A stretch of 64,000 nucleotides of DNA from Chloroflexota bacterium (GCA_026709625.1 JAPOSR010000037.1:1-64000); one strand, 5' to 3'; shown: positions 44,425-53,751, numbered from the stretch's first letter. Notes: generated from the letters alone by a model not told the origin. Made by a program: numbers and translations.

Positions 44425-45600
44425 ATGAAAAAATTGCTGTCCGCTGCATTTGCGCTTATGCTGTTGATACCCAGTACTCTGGCGCAAGATAAACCCCATG
44501 TAATGTTCCTATCTTTGAGCTCGGTTGCGGATGTGCATATTCCAACCGTAGTGGGCATGGTGGATGTATTGGAGGCATACGGCTTCATCAATCCAGAAGA
44601 TCGGCCAGAGAACCGCGTCTTTGAATTGCTTGATGCGCCAGAGAATTCCGCTATTGACTTCAATCGCATGCGAGTCGACCAAGCTGACCTTGTGCGGGCA
44701 ATGGTAGCGACTGCGCTGGATTCGGACCCGGATGTATTGGTTACGATTACGGTGCCGGTCACACTGGCGGCGCTGGTCGCCACCGCTGATATGGATGACC
44801 CGCCGACGATCATTTTCGGCGATGTCTACAATGTGTATGATGCTGGTATTGCCGATACCGAATGCCAAAAACCAGCCCATGTCACTGGCATCGAGGTGGT
44901 TACGAATTACGACAATCTCCTCGAGGTATTGCAGATGCAGTATCCCGACATACAAACGATTGGGACCATCCATAATTCCGGTGACGCCTCTGGCATATTC
45001 GGCGCGTCGCAAATCGCTGAATTGGCTGCTGAACTCGGTATAGCAGTCGAAGAGACAAGCGTTGCCGCGATTGCTGATGTCGCTTTGGCGACAGATGGGC
45101 TTATTGCCAAAGGCGCTGAAGCTATCTTGCTGCCGGTTGACCAGGAACTGATCAGTAGCATCTCGATCATCGCCGGCACAGCCACTGAGTCCGACATACC
45201 TATTTTCCAAGCCGGTATGTACGGGCATTTGTCAGGCGCGACTGTGTCCTCTGGCTTCTACCAGTTCTATGATCAAGGCATCATGCTTGGCGCAATGGTC
45301 GCAGCGGCTTTGAATGGCGAGGATGTCAGCGCAATCGGCATCGGCCAACATCCCACCGATGTAACAGCCGTCGTAATCAACCCCTCGGTCGCTGAGGCGA
45401 TGAACATAGAGCTATCGGAGGAGCTGCAAAACCGCGCCGATGCTGTTGTTGAGGCTGAAGAGGGTATGCCCAACCCGGTCAGATATGTGACGGAAGCATC
45501 CATGGCCGAAGCGCAACGGTTCTTCGTTGGCGACCCCGAAGTCATGTCCATGCGCGAAGACAGGGACAGCGCCTTCCTGGCCAGCTTGGCATGCGAATAA
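44425..45600 (+). CDS. ABC transporter substrate-binding protein (TrpX/DUF534-like), orphan
   Basis: A 391-aa exported protein with signal peptide MKKLLSAAFALMLLIPSTLAQ. VLVTITVPVTLAALVATADMDDPPTIIFGDVYN, TGIEVVTNYDNLLEVLQMQYPDIQTIGTIHNSGDASG and AEAILLPVDQELISSISII fit the family of uncharacterised periplasmic components (ABC_sub_bind). Members bind aromatic amino acids or related ligands. No permease or ATPase gene adjoins it. The start follows AAGAGGTG. The codon and base composition is slightly more A/T-rich than its neighbours. Confidence 0.82.
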   Translation: MKKLLSAAFALMLLIPSTLAQDKPHVMFLSLSSVADVHIPTVVGMVDVLEAYGFINPEDRPENRVFELLDAPENSAIDFNRMRVDQADLVRAMVATALDSDPDVLVTITVPVTLAALVATADMDDPPTIIFGDVYNVYDAGIADTECQKPAHVTGIEVVTNYDNLLEVLQMQYPDIQTIGTIHNSGDASGIFGASQIAELAAELGIAVEETSVAAIADVALATDGLIAKGAEAILLPVDQELISSISIIAGTATESDIPIFQAGMYGHLSGATVSSGFYQFYDQGIMLGAMVAAALNGEDVSAIGIGQHPTDVTAVVINPSVAEAMNIELSEELQNRADAVVEAEEGMPNPVRYVTEASMAEAQRFFVGDPEVMSMREDRDSAFLASLACE

Positions 45601-45709
45601 CGCATAGCTAGCTGAGCGGCAGGCAGCGCTGGAAAGACAATAATGGCAGCCAGTTGCCGACGCCTTCTGTGATAAAGAAGGGCGCAAACACAGCAGGCAG
45701 CCGTTTCTC

Positions 45710-45736
45710 ACCGCCGGGCTATCCGAGCTCGGCGGT
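45710..45736 (+). terminator. Terminator after the orphan binding-protein gene
   Basis: ACCGCCG / CGGCGGT stem with a 13-base loop, followed by TCATTTTCC, 110 bases after the stop codon. The surrounding 45601-45877 holds no other feature that I can support. Confidence 0.5.
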
Positions 45737-45877
45737 TCATTTTCCTGGTTGGAATGTTGCTGTGTACGCGGACGCGAGGGACGCTGCGACATCAAACCTT
45801 GCTCCAGATAACCTCGCAGTCTTCGCTGCTTTGCCTCCGATATACGCCCTTTCATGGCTCTCCAGCTTCTATGACCG

Positions 45878-46897
45878 ATGCGGGCGAGGCGCGCTATAGT
45901 GGCTTGGTCGTTGACGCAAGCGGACCGTAATTTCATCGCGCGGGATATCGAGCCATTCTTGCCAGAGCGGATTTTTGACGCCCATGCGCATCTTTTCTGT
46001 CATGACCATTTTGACCGTCTGCCGGCCGCTTATGTGGATGGACCAGCGCGGCTGAGTCTACATGCCTATTATCAGCTCATCGATTGGATTCATCCTGGAG
46101 GACGCACGCGCGGCGGGCTTTTCTTCGGCTTGGCTTTCAGCGGCGACCGGAACGGCAATAACCGATTCGTCGCGCAAGAAATCCGAAAGTCGCCACGGGC
46201 AAACAATTTCGGGCAGATGATCATCGCGCCGGCCATGACGGCGGAACAGGTCTATCAGGCAGTGCAGGCTGGTGGCTTTGTCGGCTTGAAGTGCTATCAC
46301 ACATTGGCAAGCGGCTTTGAGCGCACCTGGGAAGCGCCGATCGAAGCGTATCTGCCGGAGCGGCATGTCGCGGTCGCCAACGAGCTGGGGCTGGCCATCA
46401 CCTTGCACATGGTGCGAGCACGCGCCCTGGCTGACCCGCTTAACCAAGCGACCATCCGCCGCTATTGTGAACAGTATCCGGATATGATTCTAATCTTGGC
46501 GCATGCTGGGCGCGGTTTCAATCCCTGGCACACCAGCGAAGGCATCGAAAGCCTGCGCGGACTGGACAATGTCTTCTTTGACACCTCGGCGGTTACAGAA
46601 GCCGGCGCCTTCGAGGCGATTATCGAGGTGATGGGACACGAGCGCTTGCTGTACGGGTCGGATTTCCCCGTCAGCCATGCGCGCGGCCGCTGCGTCGCCA
46701 TCGGCGATTCTTTCCACTGGATTTATGCCGAAGAGTTGATAGCGGCAGAGAAGCACACCAAATTGCAGCCCGTGCTGGTCGGCTTGGAGTCGCTGCGCGC
46801 GCTGCGCCTGGCTTGCTGGCGGATGCGCCTGAACGCGGGGCAGATCGAAGACATCTTTTTCAACAATGCCGACCAGTTGTTCGAGCATCGATTGTAG
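45878..46897 (+). CDS. Amidohydrolase family 2 (TIM-barrel metal-dependent hydrolase/decarboxylase)
   Basis: About 339 aa. DAHAHLF is the first metal-binding motif, LGLAITLHMVRAR and MILILAHAGRGF give the inner His residues, and LLYGSDFPVS the conserved Asp. Family members hydrolyse lactones or decarboxylate aromatic acids with one metal ion. The start is uncertain: the ATG at 45878 or a GTG at 45899 with GAGG nine bases upstream. It is followed by an SDR and, convergently, an HpcH-type aldolase, which suggests breakdown of a sugar acid or aromatic compound. Confidence 0.82.
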   Translation: MRARRAIVAWSLTQADRNFIARDIEPFLPERIFDAHAHLFCHDHFDRLPAAYVDGPARLSLHAYYQLIDWIHPGGRTRGGLFFGLAFSGDRNGNNRFVAQEIRKSPRANNFGQMIIAPAMTAEQVYQAVQAGGFVGLKCYHTLASGFERTWEAPIEAYLPERHVAVANELGLAITLHMVRARALADPLNQATIRRYCEQYPDMILILAHAGRGFNPWHTSEGIESLRGLDNVFFDTSAVTEAGAFEAIIEVMGHERLLYGSDFPVSHARGRCVAIGDSFHWIYAEELIAAEKHTKLQPVLVGLESLRALRLACWRMRLNAGQIEDIFFNNADQLFEHRL

Positions 46898-46912
46898 TTT
46901 GGAGGGGATTGC

Positions 46913-47719
46913 ATGCAGGCCTCAGAGCGCAATGTACACAGCCTGATGAACTTAACAGGCAAAGTCGCCATCGTGACCGGCGCAGCTGGTTGGCTGGGCT
47001 CTGCGATGAGCCGGGCGCTGGCAGAAGCCGGCGCGCGCTTGGTCGTCACCAGCCGCGACGCCAGCCAGGCAAAGGCCTTCGCCGCCAGCTTGCCGGGTGT
47101 TGGGCACTTGGGCTTGGCTTTCTCACAGGGCGATACCGACAGCATTCCGGCTTTCGTGGCCACAGTCGGCGAACACATGGGCGCGATCGATATTCTGGTC
47201 AACAACGCTTATGGCGGCGCGCCCGCTGATATCGACAGCGCCACCGCCGACGATTTCGACCAAGCCTATCATGTCGGCGTGACCGGCTGCTTTTTGCTGG
47301 CGCGGGATATTGCCCAGCATTTGCGCGGACGTGGCAGCGGCGGCTCGATCATCAATATCGGCAGCATGTACGGCGTTGTCGCCAGCTACCCCGAAGCCTA
47401 TGCGGGCTTGGACATCAACAGCCCGCCAAATTATCATGGGCTGAAAGGCGGCTTGGTGCATTTGACGCGTCATTTGGCGGTGTATTGGGCGCGCGACAAT
47501 ATCCGGGTCAACTGCATCAGCCCCGGGCCATTTCCCAAGCTGCCCGCTATTGACAAAGCCCACCCAGGCTTCATCAAGCGCCTGGAAGAAAAAACGCCAC
47601 TGGGGCGGATGGGCAAGCCGGAAGAACTCAAAGGTATCGTCTTGCTGCTGGCGAGCGACGCCGGCAGCTATATCACCGGGCAGAATATCCTGGTAGATGG
47701 CGGCTGGACCGCCTGGTAA
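46913..47719 (+). CDS. Short-chain dehydrogenase/reductase
   Basis: A 268-aa NAD(P)-dependent oxidoreductase. VTGAAGWLGSAMSRALAEAGA holds the cofactor loop, ILVNNAYGG the NNA motif, and NIGSMYG...NYHGLKGG the catalytic Ser, Tyr and Lys, with a longer-than-usual loop between Ser and Tyr, as in gluconate-dehydrogenase-like SDRs. NCISPGPFP and ITGQNILVDGGWTAW close the fold. GGAGGGG precedes the ATG at 46913. It lies 15 bases after the amidohydrolase gene and is most likely in the same pathway. Confidence 0.9.
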   Translation: MQASERNVHSLMNLTGKVAIVTGAAGWLGSAMSRALAEAGARLVVTSRDASQAKAFAASLPGVGHLGLAFSQGDTDSIPAFVATVGEHMGAIDILVNNAYGGAPADIDSATADDFDQAYHVGVTGCFLLARDIAQHLRGRGSGGSIINIGSMYGVVASYPEAYAGLDINSPPNYHGLKGGLVHLTRHLAVYWARDNIRVNCISPGPFPKLPAIDKAHPGFIKRLEEKTPLGRMGKPEELKGIVLLLASDAGSYITGQNILVDGGWTAW

Positions 47720-47759
47720 GCGCGTCTATCCATGCAGATTGCCAAGCCGGCTGCTCGCG

Positions 47760-48539
47760 CTATTCCGCCAGCATCTGATCCAGCTCGGCGCTGGCCTGGC
47801 GCAAGACATTCATCAAAGCAAAATCTCCGCCATAAGGGATCATCAGCGAACCTTGCTGATGATAGCGGTCGACTTCTTCGATCGAGGCAGCCGTCCGCCC
47901 CCAGGTTTTACCGTGCTGGTCGCATGCGACTGCCACCTGCGCTACAGCTTCATCGATAGTCAAGCCGATTTCTGGATGGGTGGCGAGGCGCAGGCTCAAA
48001 TCACTCGGGCCGACAAACAGCGCGTCTATGCCCGGGACAGCGGCGATTTCTCCTGCATTGGCGACCGCTTCTGGTGTTTCGATCTGCGCGACGATGAAGG
48101 TCTCGCGATTGGCATCGGCGATATAGGTGCTGTCGGGTATCCAGGTGTCGCCGCCGAAGTTGCAATCCAAGCCAGCACCATCCAGCCCGCGGTTGCCGAT
48201 GGGCGGGAACTTGGTCGCCGCCACGATCTGCCGCGCCATCTCGGCATCAGCCACAAAAGGAATCATCAAGCCAGCCGCGCCATCTTCCAGGTAGCGATAC
48301 AGCCGGCTGCGCTGCACGGTCGGCGGGCGGATCATGCAGTCAATATCGTAAAGATGGCAGAGCGCTTGCAAATGCTGGGTCTCGCGGGCATCAAAATTGC
48401 GATGCTCCATATCCAGCCAGATGCCGTCATAGTTGTAGTGTGCGGCATAGCGGATGAAAAATGGCAAGATGTGTCCCATCGCGCAAAAGCGAGCGAATTG
48501 ACCGCCCCGCCACTTCGCCAGAACTTTGCTCTTTCTCAT
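47760..48539 (-). CDS. HpcH/HpaI-type class II aldolase
   Basis: A 259-aa enzyme. YDGIWLDMEHRNFD, GAAGLMIPFVADAEMARQIVAATKFPPIGNRG and AQIETPEAVANAGEIAAVPGIDALFVGPSDLSL give the metal-binding Glu/Asp and the active-site Arg of the family, which cleaves 2-oxo-4-hydroxy acids to pyruvate and an aldehyde. The ATG at 48539 is preferred, with GAGGAG eight bases upstream, over a GTG at 48557. It converges with the SDR gene and is separated from the next operon by a long gap. It is probably the last step of the neighbouring pathway. Confidence 0.9.
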   Translation of the reverse strand: MRKSKVLAKWRGGQFARFCAMGHILPFFIRYAAHYNYDGIWLDMEHRNFDARETQHLQALCHLYDIDCMIRPPTVQRSRLYRYLEDGAAGLMIPFVADAEMARQIVAATKFPPIGNRGLDGAGLDCNFGGDTWIPDSTYIADANRETFIVAQIETPEAVANAGEIAAVPGIDALFVGPSDLSLRLATHPEIGLTIDEAVAQVAVACDQHGKTWGRTAASIEEVDRYHQQGSLMIPYGGDFALMNVLRQASAELDQMLAE

Positions 48540-48557
48540 TGAATGCTGTCTCCTCAC

Positions 48558-49089
48558 CTGTATAGTCTGGAACGTTTGCAGACAGGCGCGCCCACTGCTC
48601 CCAGACTGGGCTTCACTGTGCCTAGCCTGGCGAGGAATTGTAGCCTATTTGCGGGGATAGTTGACAAAGTTCTGGCACGCGCTATACTCTCAGTCGTCTT
48701 CATCCGACTGGTCTGAATAGTAGGCAATATCTGAGCTGAGATATTTTTATGACAATGTCGATTTAGGTGAGCGATAGTTCAGATCCTCCCCAAGTTGATT
48801 GATTTGCGCCAGCTGCGAGAATCCCAAGTCAAGCTCCATCGAGACATTCGACAGGCTGTCGCAAAGCAGGGCGCAACGGAGTCGCATAAGTTTTGGATGC
48901 GGCATGGTCAGCAAAGTGTATCCGGCGACAGATGATACTGGCTGATTCTTTCAGCGCCGGAATGCGCTTTGGAAGGTCGGCAGAATAACTAAGGAGGCGT
49001 CAATACAAGAAATCAAGCAGGCGGCAAGACCTCACTGTCATGATTGCAGTGCGCAAGAAATCTGTCTCAAACTGAATACAGGAGTTCAC
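48558..49089. other. Long intergenic region with promoter, no supported gene
   Basis: 532 bases between the aldolase and the second sugar operon. They contain a strong promoter (48661-48688) 400 bases before the next start codon, and a six-base-arm inverted repeat just after it. A short frame at about 48797-48940 (LIDLRQLRESQVKLHRD...) has no ribosome site and is not called. The region is poorer in G/C than the genes. A long leader or a small RNA would fit. Confidence 0.5.
48661..48710 (+). promoter_or_regulatory. Strong sigma-70 promoter with adjacent inverted repeat
   Basis: TTGACA (48661-48666), 16 bases, TATACT (48683-48688). CAGTCG-N8-CGACTG (48691-48710) begins three bases later and would cover the transcription start, as an operator or as a 5' hairpin. 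Confidence 0.6.
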
Positions 49090-50409
49090 ATGAAACGCTT
49101 ACAACTGCTTCTCGCGCTTATGGCTATGCTGGTTGTCCTGCTGGCGCCGGCGCAGGCACAGGAACCGGTCACCATCACCTATTGGACAGACCCCGCGCTG
49201 GCGCAGCCCATCAGCTTGCCGCAATTCACCGAATTGGCGGCATTTGAAAACTGGCAAGCGGAACAGTTCATGGCAATGCACCCGCATGTCACTGTAGAAG
49301 TCCGCGGGCTGGATTGGCCCGATTTGGCCACGGTCGTACCCACTGCGCTGGCGGCTGGCGAACCGCCCGATATCCTCAAGGATTATCTGGGGCGCACCTC
49401 CGGCTATGGCGTGGAAGGCGTAACCGTCGATCTCTTCAGCCTGGTTTCTCAGGAAGAAATTGATGATCTGCTGCCGGGCTTGGTCGAGCTATACACCATC
49501 GACGGCGCGCTGCATGCCATGCCGACCTACTTCTGGAATCATGCCATGATCGTCAATAAGGCGCTCTTTGATCAAGCTGGCTTGGGCGATATGGTGCCAG
49601 TCGATGACCGCGCATGGTCTATGGATGAATTCTACCAAGCCGCCACCGCCATCAAAGCCGCTGGCATCGGCGTCGACTTTCCTTATACCTTGCAGGTCGC
49701 TTCGGAACAGGGCGATTATGACTTCCACGCCTTCATCTGGGGTGCCGGCGGCGAGATCTGGAATGCGGATTGCACGACCGGCTTCGACAATCCCAAGACA
49801 CTGGCAGGCTTGGAGTTTGTCAACCAACTCTATCAAGAGGGTTTGATCAATTCCGACGCGACCACAGCCGCTTATGCCGACCAGGTTAACAACCTCTTCA
49901 CCGGCAAGAGCGCAATCATGGGCGGCGGCATGGGTGTGTTGAACAACCGCATCGGCAATGGCATGCGTGATGGCGAAGTTACCGTGGATATGGATCCGGT
50001 TGTCGTAACCTATCCGCATGGCGAGGGCGAGGCGCCGGGCTTGGGCGTCGGTCCGACCGGTTTCGCTGTCTTCGACAAGGGGCGCTCGGCATACGAGATG
50101 GAGTGGATTGCGGAATTTCTGCTCTTTCTGAATTCTACCGAAGCGCAGATCACCTACACGCAGAACAACTCGCAGTTCCCGGCGCGCGCCTCGGCTGGCG
50201 TACCCCTGGCGGATGACGCAAACTACGCGCTGACACTGTCGCTGATTCAAGAACGCGGCACAGAGAATCTGGGCTTGGCTTGCCCCGGCTTCTATGAAGT
50301 CCGCATTTCGCAGCCGCCGCACTGGCAGGCGATGTTCCTAGGCCAGGAAACGCCACAGCAGGCGCTGGAAGCGTTAAATGCCGAAGCCGAGTTCATCCTC
50401 GATATGTAA
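49090..50409 (+). CDS. Sugar ABC transporter substrate-binding protein, second operon
   Basis: A 439-aa family 1 extracellular solute-binding protein. Signal peptide MKRLQLLLALMAMLVVLLAPAQAQ precedes VTITYWTDPALAQP. GEPPDILKDYLGRT, YTIDGALHAMPTYFWNHAMIVNKALFDQAG and FTGKSAIMGGGMG are typical of sugar-binding proteins. ACAGGAG lies seven bases before the ATG. It is followed by a hairpin and two permease genes, with no ATPase gene. The oxidase, aldo/keto reductase and PLP enzyme further down suggest that the cargo is an amino sugar or amino-acid-like compound. Confidence 0.9.
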   Translation: MKRLQLLLALMAMLVVLLAPAQAQEPVTITYWTDPALAQPISLPQFTELAAFENWQAEQFMAMHPHVTVEVRGLDWPDLATVVPTALAAGEPPDILKDYLGRTSGYGVEGVTVDLFSLVSQEEIDDLLPGLVELYTIDGALHAMPTYFWNHAMIVNKALFDQAGLGDMVPVDDRAWSMDEFYQAATAIKAAGIGVDFPYTLQVASEQGDYDFHAFIWGAGGEIWNADCTTGFDNPKTLAGLEFVNQLYQEGLINSDATTAAYADQVNNLFTGKSAIMGGGMGVLNNRIGNGMRDGEVTVDMDPVVVTYPHGEGEAPGLGVGPTGFAVFDKGRSAYEMEWIAEFLLFLNSTEAQITYTQNNSQFPARASAGVPLADDANYALTLSLIQERGTENLGLACPGFYEVRISQPPHWQAMFLGQETPQQALEALNAEAEFILDM

Positions 50410-50426
50410 GGCCGCGCAGTCTAAAG

Positions 50427-50458
50427 CGAAGGCGTCCGTCAATCGGTGGATGCCTTCG
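50427..50458 (+). terminator. Stem-loop between binding-protein and permease genes
   Basis: CGAAGGC-g-TCC pairs with GGA-t-GCCTTCG around a 10-base loop, 18 bases after the stop codon. It holds the same place as the hairpin at 18267 in the first sugar operon. No long U-run follows. Confidence 0.55.
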
Positions 50459-50574
50459 TCTGGCAATAGAATCGACCTGTCAAACGAGAGAGGCTTGTAC
50501 CCATTCTTTATTTCACTTGTGCCGATGCTGGTCTGCGCTTGACCGGCGCTAGCGGATAGCTGCCAGTCTTCGTC

Positions 50575-51486
50575 ATGCTGCAACGGTTCGCGGCGAGCGT
50601 GTGGAAAGGGCGCTGGGCGTATTTCTTTATCGCCCCAGCGATGATCCCCTTCGCGATTTTCACCGTGTATCCGCTGGCGCAGGGGTTGCTGCTCAGCTTC
50701 TACAAAGCCGGCGTCAATCGCGACAAATGGACATACATCGGCATCAAGAACTACACCAACTTGCTGACGCGAGACCCGGTTTTCCCCACCGCCATCAAGA
50801 ACACTTTTTTGTTTGTGCTGGGCGTTGTGCCAGCGGCGATGGTCATTTGTCTCTTCGTCGCCGTGCTGATCTATCCGCTCAGCCAGCGCAAGCAGACTTT
50901 CTTTCGCGCCGCCTTTTATATGCCAGTGGTCTCAGCCGGCGTCGTGCTGGCGATGGTCTGGGTCTATATCTACAGCCAGGAATATGGTTTGCTCAACTAC
51001 CTATTTGAGTCGCTCGGCTTATTAGACCTCTTGAATGATGGCGAAAAAATCGGCTGGCTGGCACAGACAAATACCGCCTTGCTGTCGCTGGCGATCGTCG
51101 TATTAAGCTGGAGCCTGGGGCAGCCGTTGATTCTCTTCCTCGCCGGGCTGGGCGCGATACCCGAGCCGCTCTATGACGCCGCCAAGATTGATGGCGCGAA
51201 CAGCTGGCAATCTTTCTGGAAGATCACGCTGCCGCTGCTGCGCCCGACCATGCTCTTTGTGCTGGTGGTGCTTACGATTGCCGTCTTCCAGGTCTTTGTG
51301 GTGGTGCAGCTGATGACCCTGGGCGGACCAGCCAATGCGACCCAGACTATCGTCTATCGCATTTGGGTGACGGGCATCGTCGGCTCCAAGTTTGGCTATG
51401 GCTCGGCGATGGCGGTGGTCTTGCTGTCGATCGTGAGCGTCGTGGCGATCGTGCAATTCAAGCTGCTAGACCGGCAGCTAACTTAA
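50575..51486 (+). CDS. Sugar ABC transporter permease, MalF/UgpA type
   Basis: A 303-aa membrane protein with six helices. AYFFIAPAMIPFAIFTVYPLAQGLLLSF is the first helix, and EPLYDAAKIDGANSWQSFWKITLPLLRP the ATPase-contacting EAA loop. It pairs with the MalG-type subunit encoded 32 bases downstream. No strong ribosome site is seen at the ATG at 50575. It carries the ligand delivered by the binding protein encoded upstream. It shows no extra domains, unlike the permeases of the BMP importer. Confidence 0.9.
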   Translation: MLQRFAASVWKGRWAYFFIAPAMIPFAIFTVYPLAQGLLLSFYKAGVNRDKWTYIGIKNYTNLLTRDPVFPTAIKNTFLFVLGVVPAAMVICLFVAVLIYPLSQRKQTFFRAAFYMPVVSAGVVLAMVWVYIYSQEYGLLNYLFESLGLLDLLNDGEKIGWLAQTNTALLSLAIVVLSWSLGQPLILFLAGLGAIPEPLYDAAKIDGANSWQSFWKITLPLLRPTMLFVLVVLTIAVFQVFVVVQLMTLGGPANATQTIVYRIWVTGIVGSKFGYGSAMAVVLLSIVSVVAIVQFKLLDRQLT

Positions 51487-51518
51487 CTATCCGACCGGGG
51501 TAGCGAGGAAGACAGCGT

Positions 51519-52415
51519 ATGGCAGCGACAGCATATGAAGCCCAAAAAGGAATGCTGCCCGGCGACCAGATGCTGCGCCGCCGCTATCTAGTCGGGCGCT
51601 GGCTGCGCTATCTGGCGCTGGCGATTGTCGTCGTGCTGGCGCTCGTATTGTTGATTCCCATCATCTGGATGCTACTTGGCTCTTTTAAGATCCAGCGGGT
51701 CGCCCTCGCCTATCCACCCGAACTCATCCCCAGCAACCCGGTCTTGGACAATTGGGAGCGACTGTTGATCGGCCGTCCTTCCATGCGCTGGCTGTTCAAC
51801 TCGCTCGTGGTGGCTGGCGGCATCGCCATCTTCGGCGTCATCACCAGCACCTTCGCCGGCTATGCTTTTGGAAAAAAAGATTTTCCCGGGCGAACGATCT
51901 TCTTTTGGATGATCTTGATGACGATGATGCTGCCGCGCCAGATTTATATCATCCCGTTGTTTGTGCTGATGAAAAGCCTGGGCTGGTTCAACAGCTATCA
52001 AGGCATGATCGCGCCCTATATCGTTTATCCTTTTGGCGTATTCCTCATGCGCCAGTATATGCAGTCTATCCCCGATGAATTGCTCGAAGCAGCCAAGATG
52101 GATGGCGCCAGCGAATTGCAGCTTTTCCGACACATGATCGTGCCGCTCAGCCGGCCAGCCATCGGCGCGATCGCCATCTTCGCCTTCATGGCTGGTTGGA
52201 ATGATTATCTCTGGCAGTTGGTTTTGGCGACTGACGAGCTCTGGCTGACTCTGCCGGTCGGCGTCGCCAAGCTGACCGCTTCTGGCGTGGGCAGCATCGA
52301 TATCGGCGTCAGCATGGCGGGCGCGACCTTCGCCGTCGTGCCGATGCTGTTGATCTTTTTGCTCTTTCAGAATTACTTTATCAAAGGCATCACCGTCGGC
52401 GCGCTCAAGGGATAA
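51519..52415 (+). CDS. Sugar ABC transporter permease, MalG/UgpE type
   Basis: 298 aa. The C-terminal PDELLEAAKMDGASELQLFRHMIVPLSRPAIGAIAIFAFMAGWNDYLWQLVL is the standard EAA loop region, and GITVGALKG the family end. GAGGAAG lies eight bases before the ATG at 51519. The length is normal and it has no insertion, in contrast to the MalG-type gene at 19281. A palindrome begins at its stop codon. Confidence 0.9.
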   Translation: MAATAYEAQKGMLPGDQMLRRRYLVGRWLRYLALAIVVVLALVLLIPIIWMLLGSFKIQRVALAYPPELIPSNPVLDNWERLLIGRPSMRWLFNSLVVAGGIAIFGVITSTFAGYAFGKKDFPGRTIFFWMILMTMMLPRQIYIIPLFVLMKSLGWFNSYQGMIAPYIVYPFGVFLMRQYMQSIPDELLEAAKMDGASELQLFRHMIVPLSRPAIGAIAIFAFMAGWNDYLWQLVLATDELWLTLPVGVAKLTASGVGSIDIGVSMAGATFAVVPMLLIFLLFQNYFIKGITVGALKG

Positions 52416-52430
52416 GCGAATGGATTCGCT
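52415..52430 (+). terminator. Hairpin at the end of the MalG-type gene
   Basis: AGCGAAT-gg-ATTCGCT, perfect seven-base arms starting at the last base of the stop codon. It could be a weak terminator or a regulator site. The GCGAA/TTCGC words recall the LacI-type palindrome at 15779. Confidence 0.35.
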
Positions 52431-52536
52431 AGCCCGTCTCGCAGCGCCGTCTCCGCCAGACGATCGTCCGCCAAGCGTGCCGGTCCTTTGTTCGCCCAAG
52501 TGAGTGCGCCGAAATCGATAAGAGGCTAGCAGTGGT

Positions 52537-53736
52537 ATGAGCGTGACGACCATAGCCGTCATCGGCGCCGGCGTAATCGGCTTGAGCAGCTCCTATCAAT
52601 TGGCGCGGCGCGGCGCCCGGGTGATCCTGCTGGAAAAAGACGCCGTCGGGGCTGGCGCAAGCTCGCGTGCCGGCGGCATCATCACAGGACATCTCTGGAG
52701 CAAGACCGGCATTGAGGCGCGCAAAATCAGCCTGCGCCTCTACCAGGAGCTTTCCGAAGAACTCAGCGCCTACGGCTATCAATACCAGGCGGTTGGCTGC
52801 TTGAATCTGTTTTCGCCAGCAGATTGGCGCGAGCGAAAGAACTTGCTGCCGCTCTACGCCGAATGCAAACTGGACTACGGAATCCTGGACGCTGCCGAGA
52901 TTCGCCGGCGCTGGCACCAGTTGACGCCCGCGGATGACATGGTCGGCTTGTTCGATCCACTGGGCGGTTACAGCGAACCAGATGACTATATCCCGGCGCT
53001 GGCGCAGCATTGTCGCGCGCTGGGCGTCGATATCCGTGAAAGGGTAACAGTTACAGAATTCGTCGAAGAGCGCGGGCAGATCATCGGCATCATCGCTGCC
53101 GGCGAATTGTTGGCGGCCGACCAAGTCATTTGCTGCGCGCACAGCTGGACTAATCGGCTGCTGGCGGAGGTCGGGGTGCAGCTGCCCATGAAATCCTTCG
53201 TCCACCAACGCTATCTGACTGCGCCGCTGGAAAAAGCTGCCCGCTTGCCGGCGGTGAATGCCAATCCTTATGGGGTTTATCTGCGCCCCGCCAAGGCGAA
53301 TCGCATTCTCGTCGGCGGCGAAACGGCCAACCGCCCCGAGCAAGCGACACCTTCGCTGGCATTTGACATGGACGAGCTGCTCGCTCCGAGAGGCTTCGAC
53401 GACAGCCTGTACGACAAAGCCCAAGCGCTGATGCCCGCCCTGGCACAGACACGATTCCAAGAAGAACGGGTCGGGCTCATCTCCTTTAGCATGGATGGCG
53501 AACCAATCCTGGGGGCATTGCCAGACAGGCCTGGCCTCCTGCTGGGCACAGCCTTTCATTCGGGCGGCTTCGCATACAACCCAGTCGCTGGCAAGCTGCT
53601 CGCCGACCTGGCGACCGCGGGCGAAACAGAATTGAATATCGCGGCTTTTTCGCCCGGTCGCTTCAATTCCCTGGCGGCAGCAGCCTACAGCAGCGCCAAG
53701 CTGCGCCAGAAGCAGGTTTTTTCTCGCCGGCACTGA
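52537..53736 (+). CDS. DadA/GlyOx-like FAD-dependent amino acid oxidoreductase
   Basis: A 399-aa DAO-family flavoenzyme. IAVIGAGVIGLSSSYQLARRGARVILLEKD is the FAD-binding start, GAGASSRAGGIITGH the second conserved block and GLLLGTAFHSGGFAYNPVAGKLLADL the C-terminal flavin motif. It oxidises an amine or imino acid and passes electrons to oxygen or a carrier. It follows the sugar permeases after 121 bases and is the first of four catabolic genes. No covalent-flavin Cys is obvious. The substrate probably contains an amino group. Confidence 0.88.
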   Translation: MSVTTIAVIGAGVIGLSSSYQLARRGARVILLEKDAVGAGASSRAGGIITGHLWSKTGIEARKISLRLYQELSEELSAYGYQYQAVGCLNLFSPADWRERKNLLPLYAECKLDYGILDAAEIRRRWHQLTPADDMVGLFDPLGGYSEPDDYIPALAQHCRALGVDIRERVTVTEFVEERGQIIGIIAAGELLAADQVICCAHSWTNRLLAEVGVQLPMKSFVHQRYLTAPLEKAARLPAVNANPYGVYLRPAKANRILVGGETANRPEQATPSLAFDMDELLAPRGFDDSLYDKAQALMPALAQTRFQEERVGLISFSMDGEPILGALPDRPGLLLGTAFHSGGFAYNPVAGKLLADLATAGETELNIAAFSPGRFNSLAAAAYSSAKLRQKQVFSRRH

Positions 53737-53751
53737 TGGGAAGCTGTTCCG

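Noticed and set aside
43434..44813. A 459-codon minus-strand open frame
   Set aside because: It covers the aminotransferase and binding-protein genes in antisense. The plus-strand proteins are clearly real.
45654..45899. An 81-codon open frame after the orphan binding protein
   Set aside because: It overlaps a terminator-like hairpin and the next gene's ribosome site and lacks any conserved look.
48797..48940. Small open frame of about 48 codons in the long intergenic region
   Set aside because: It has no ribosome site, no clear start codon and no recognisable protein pattern.
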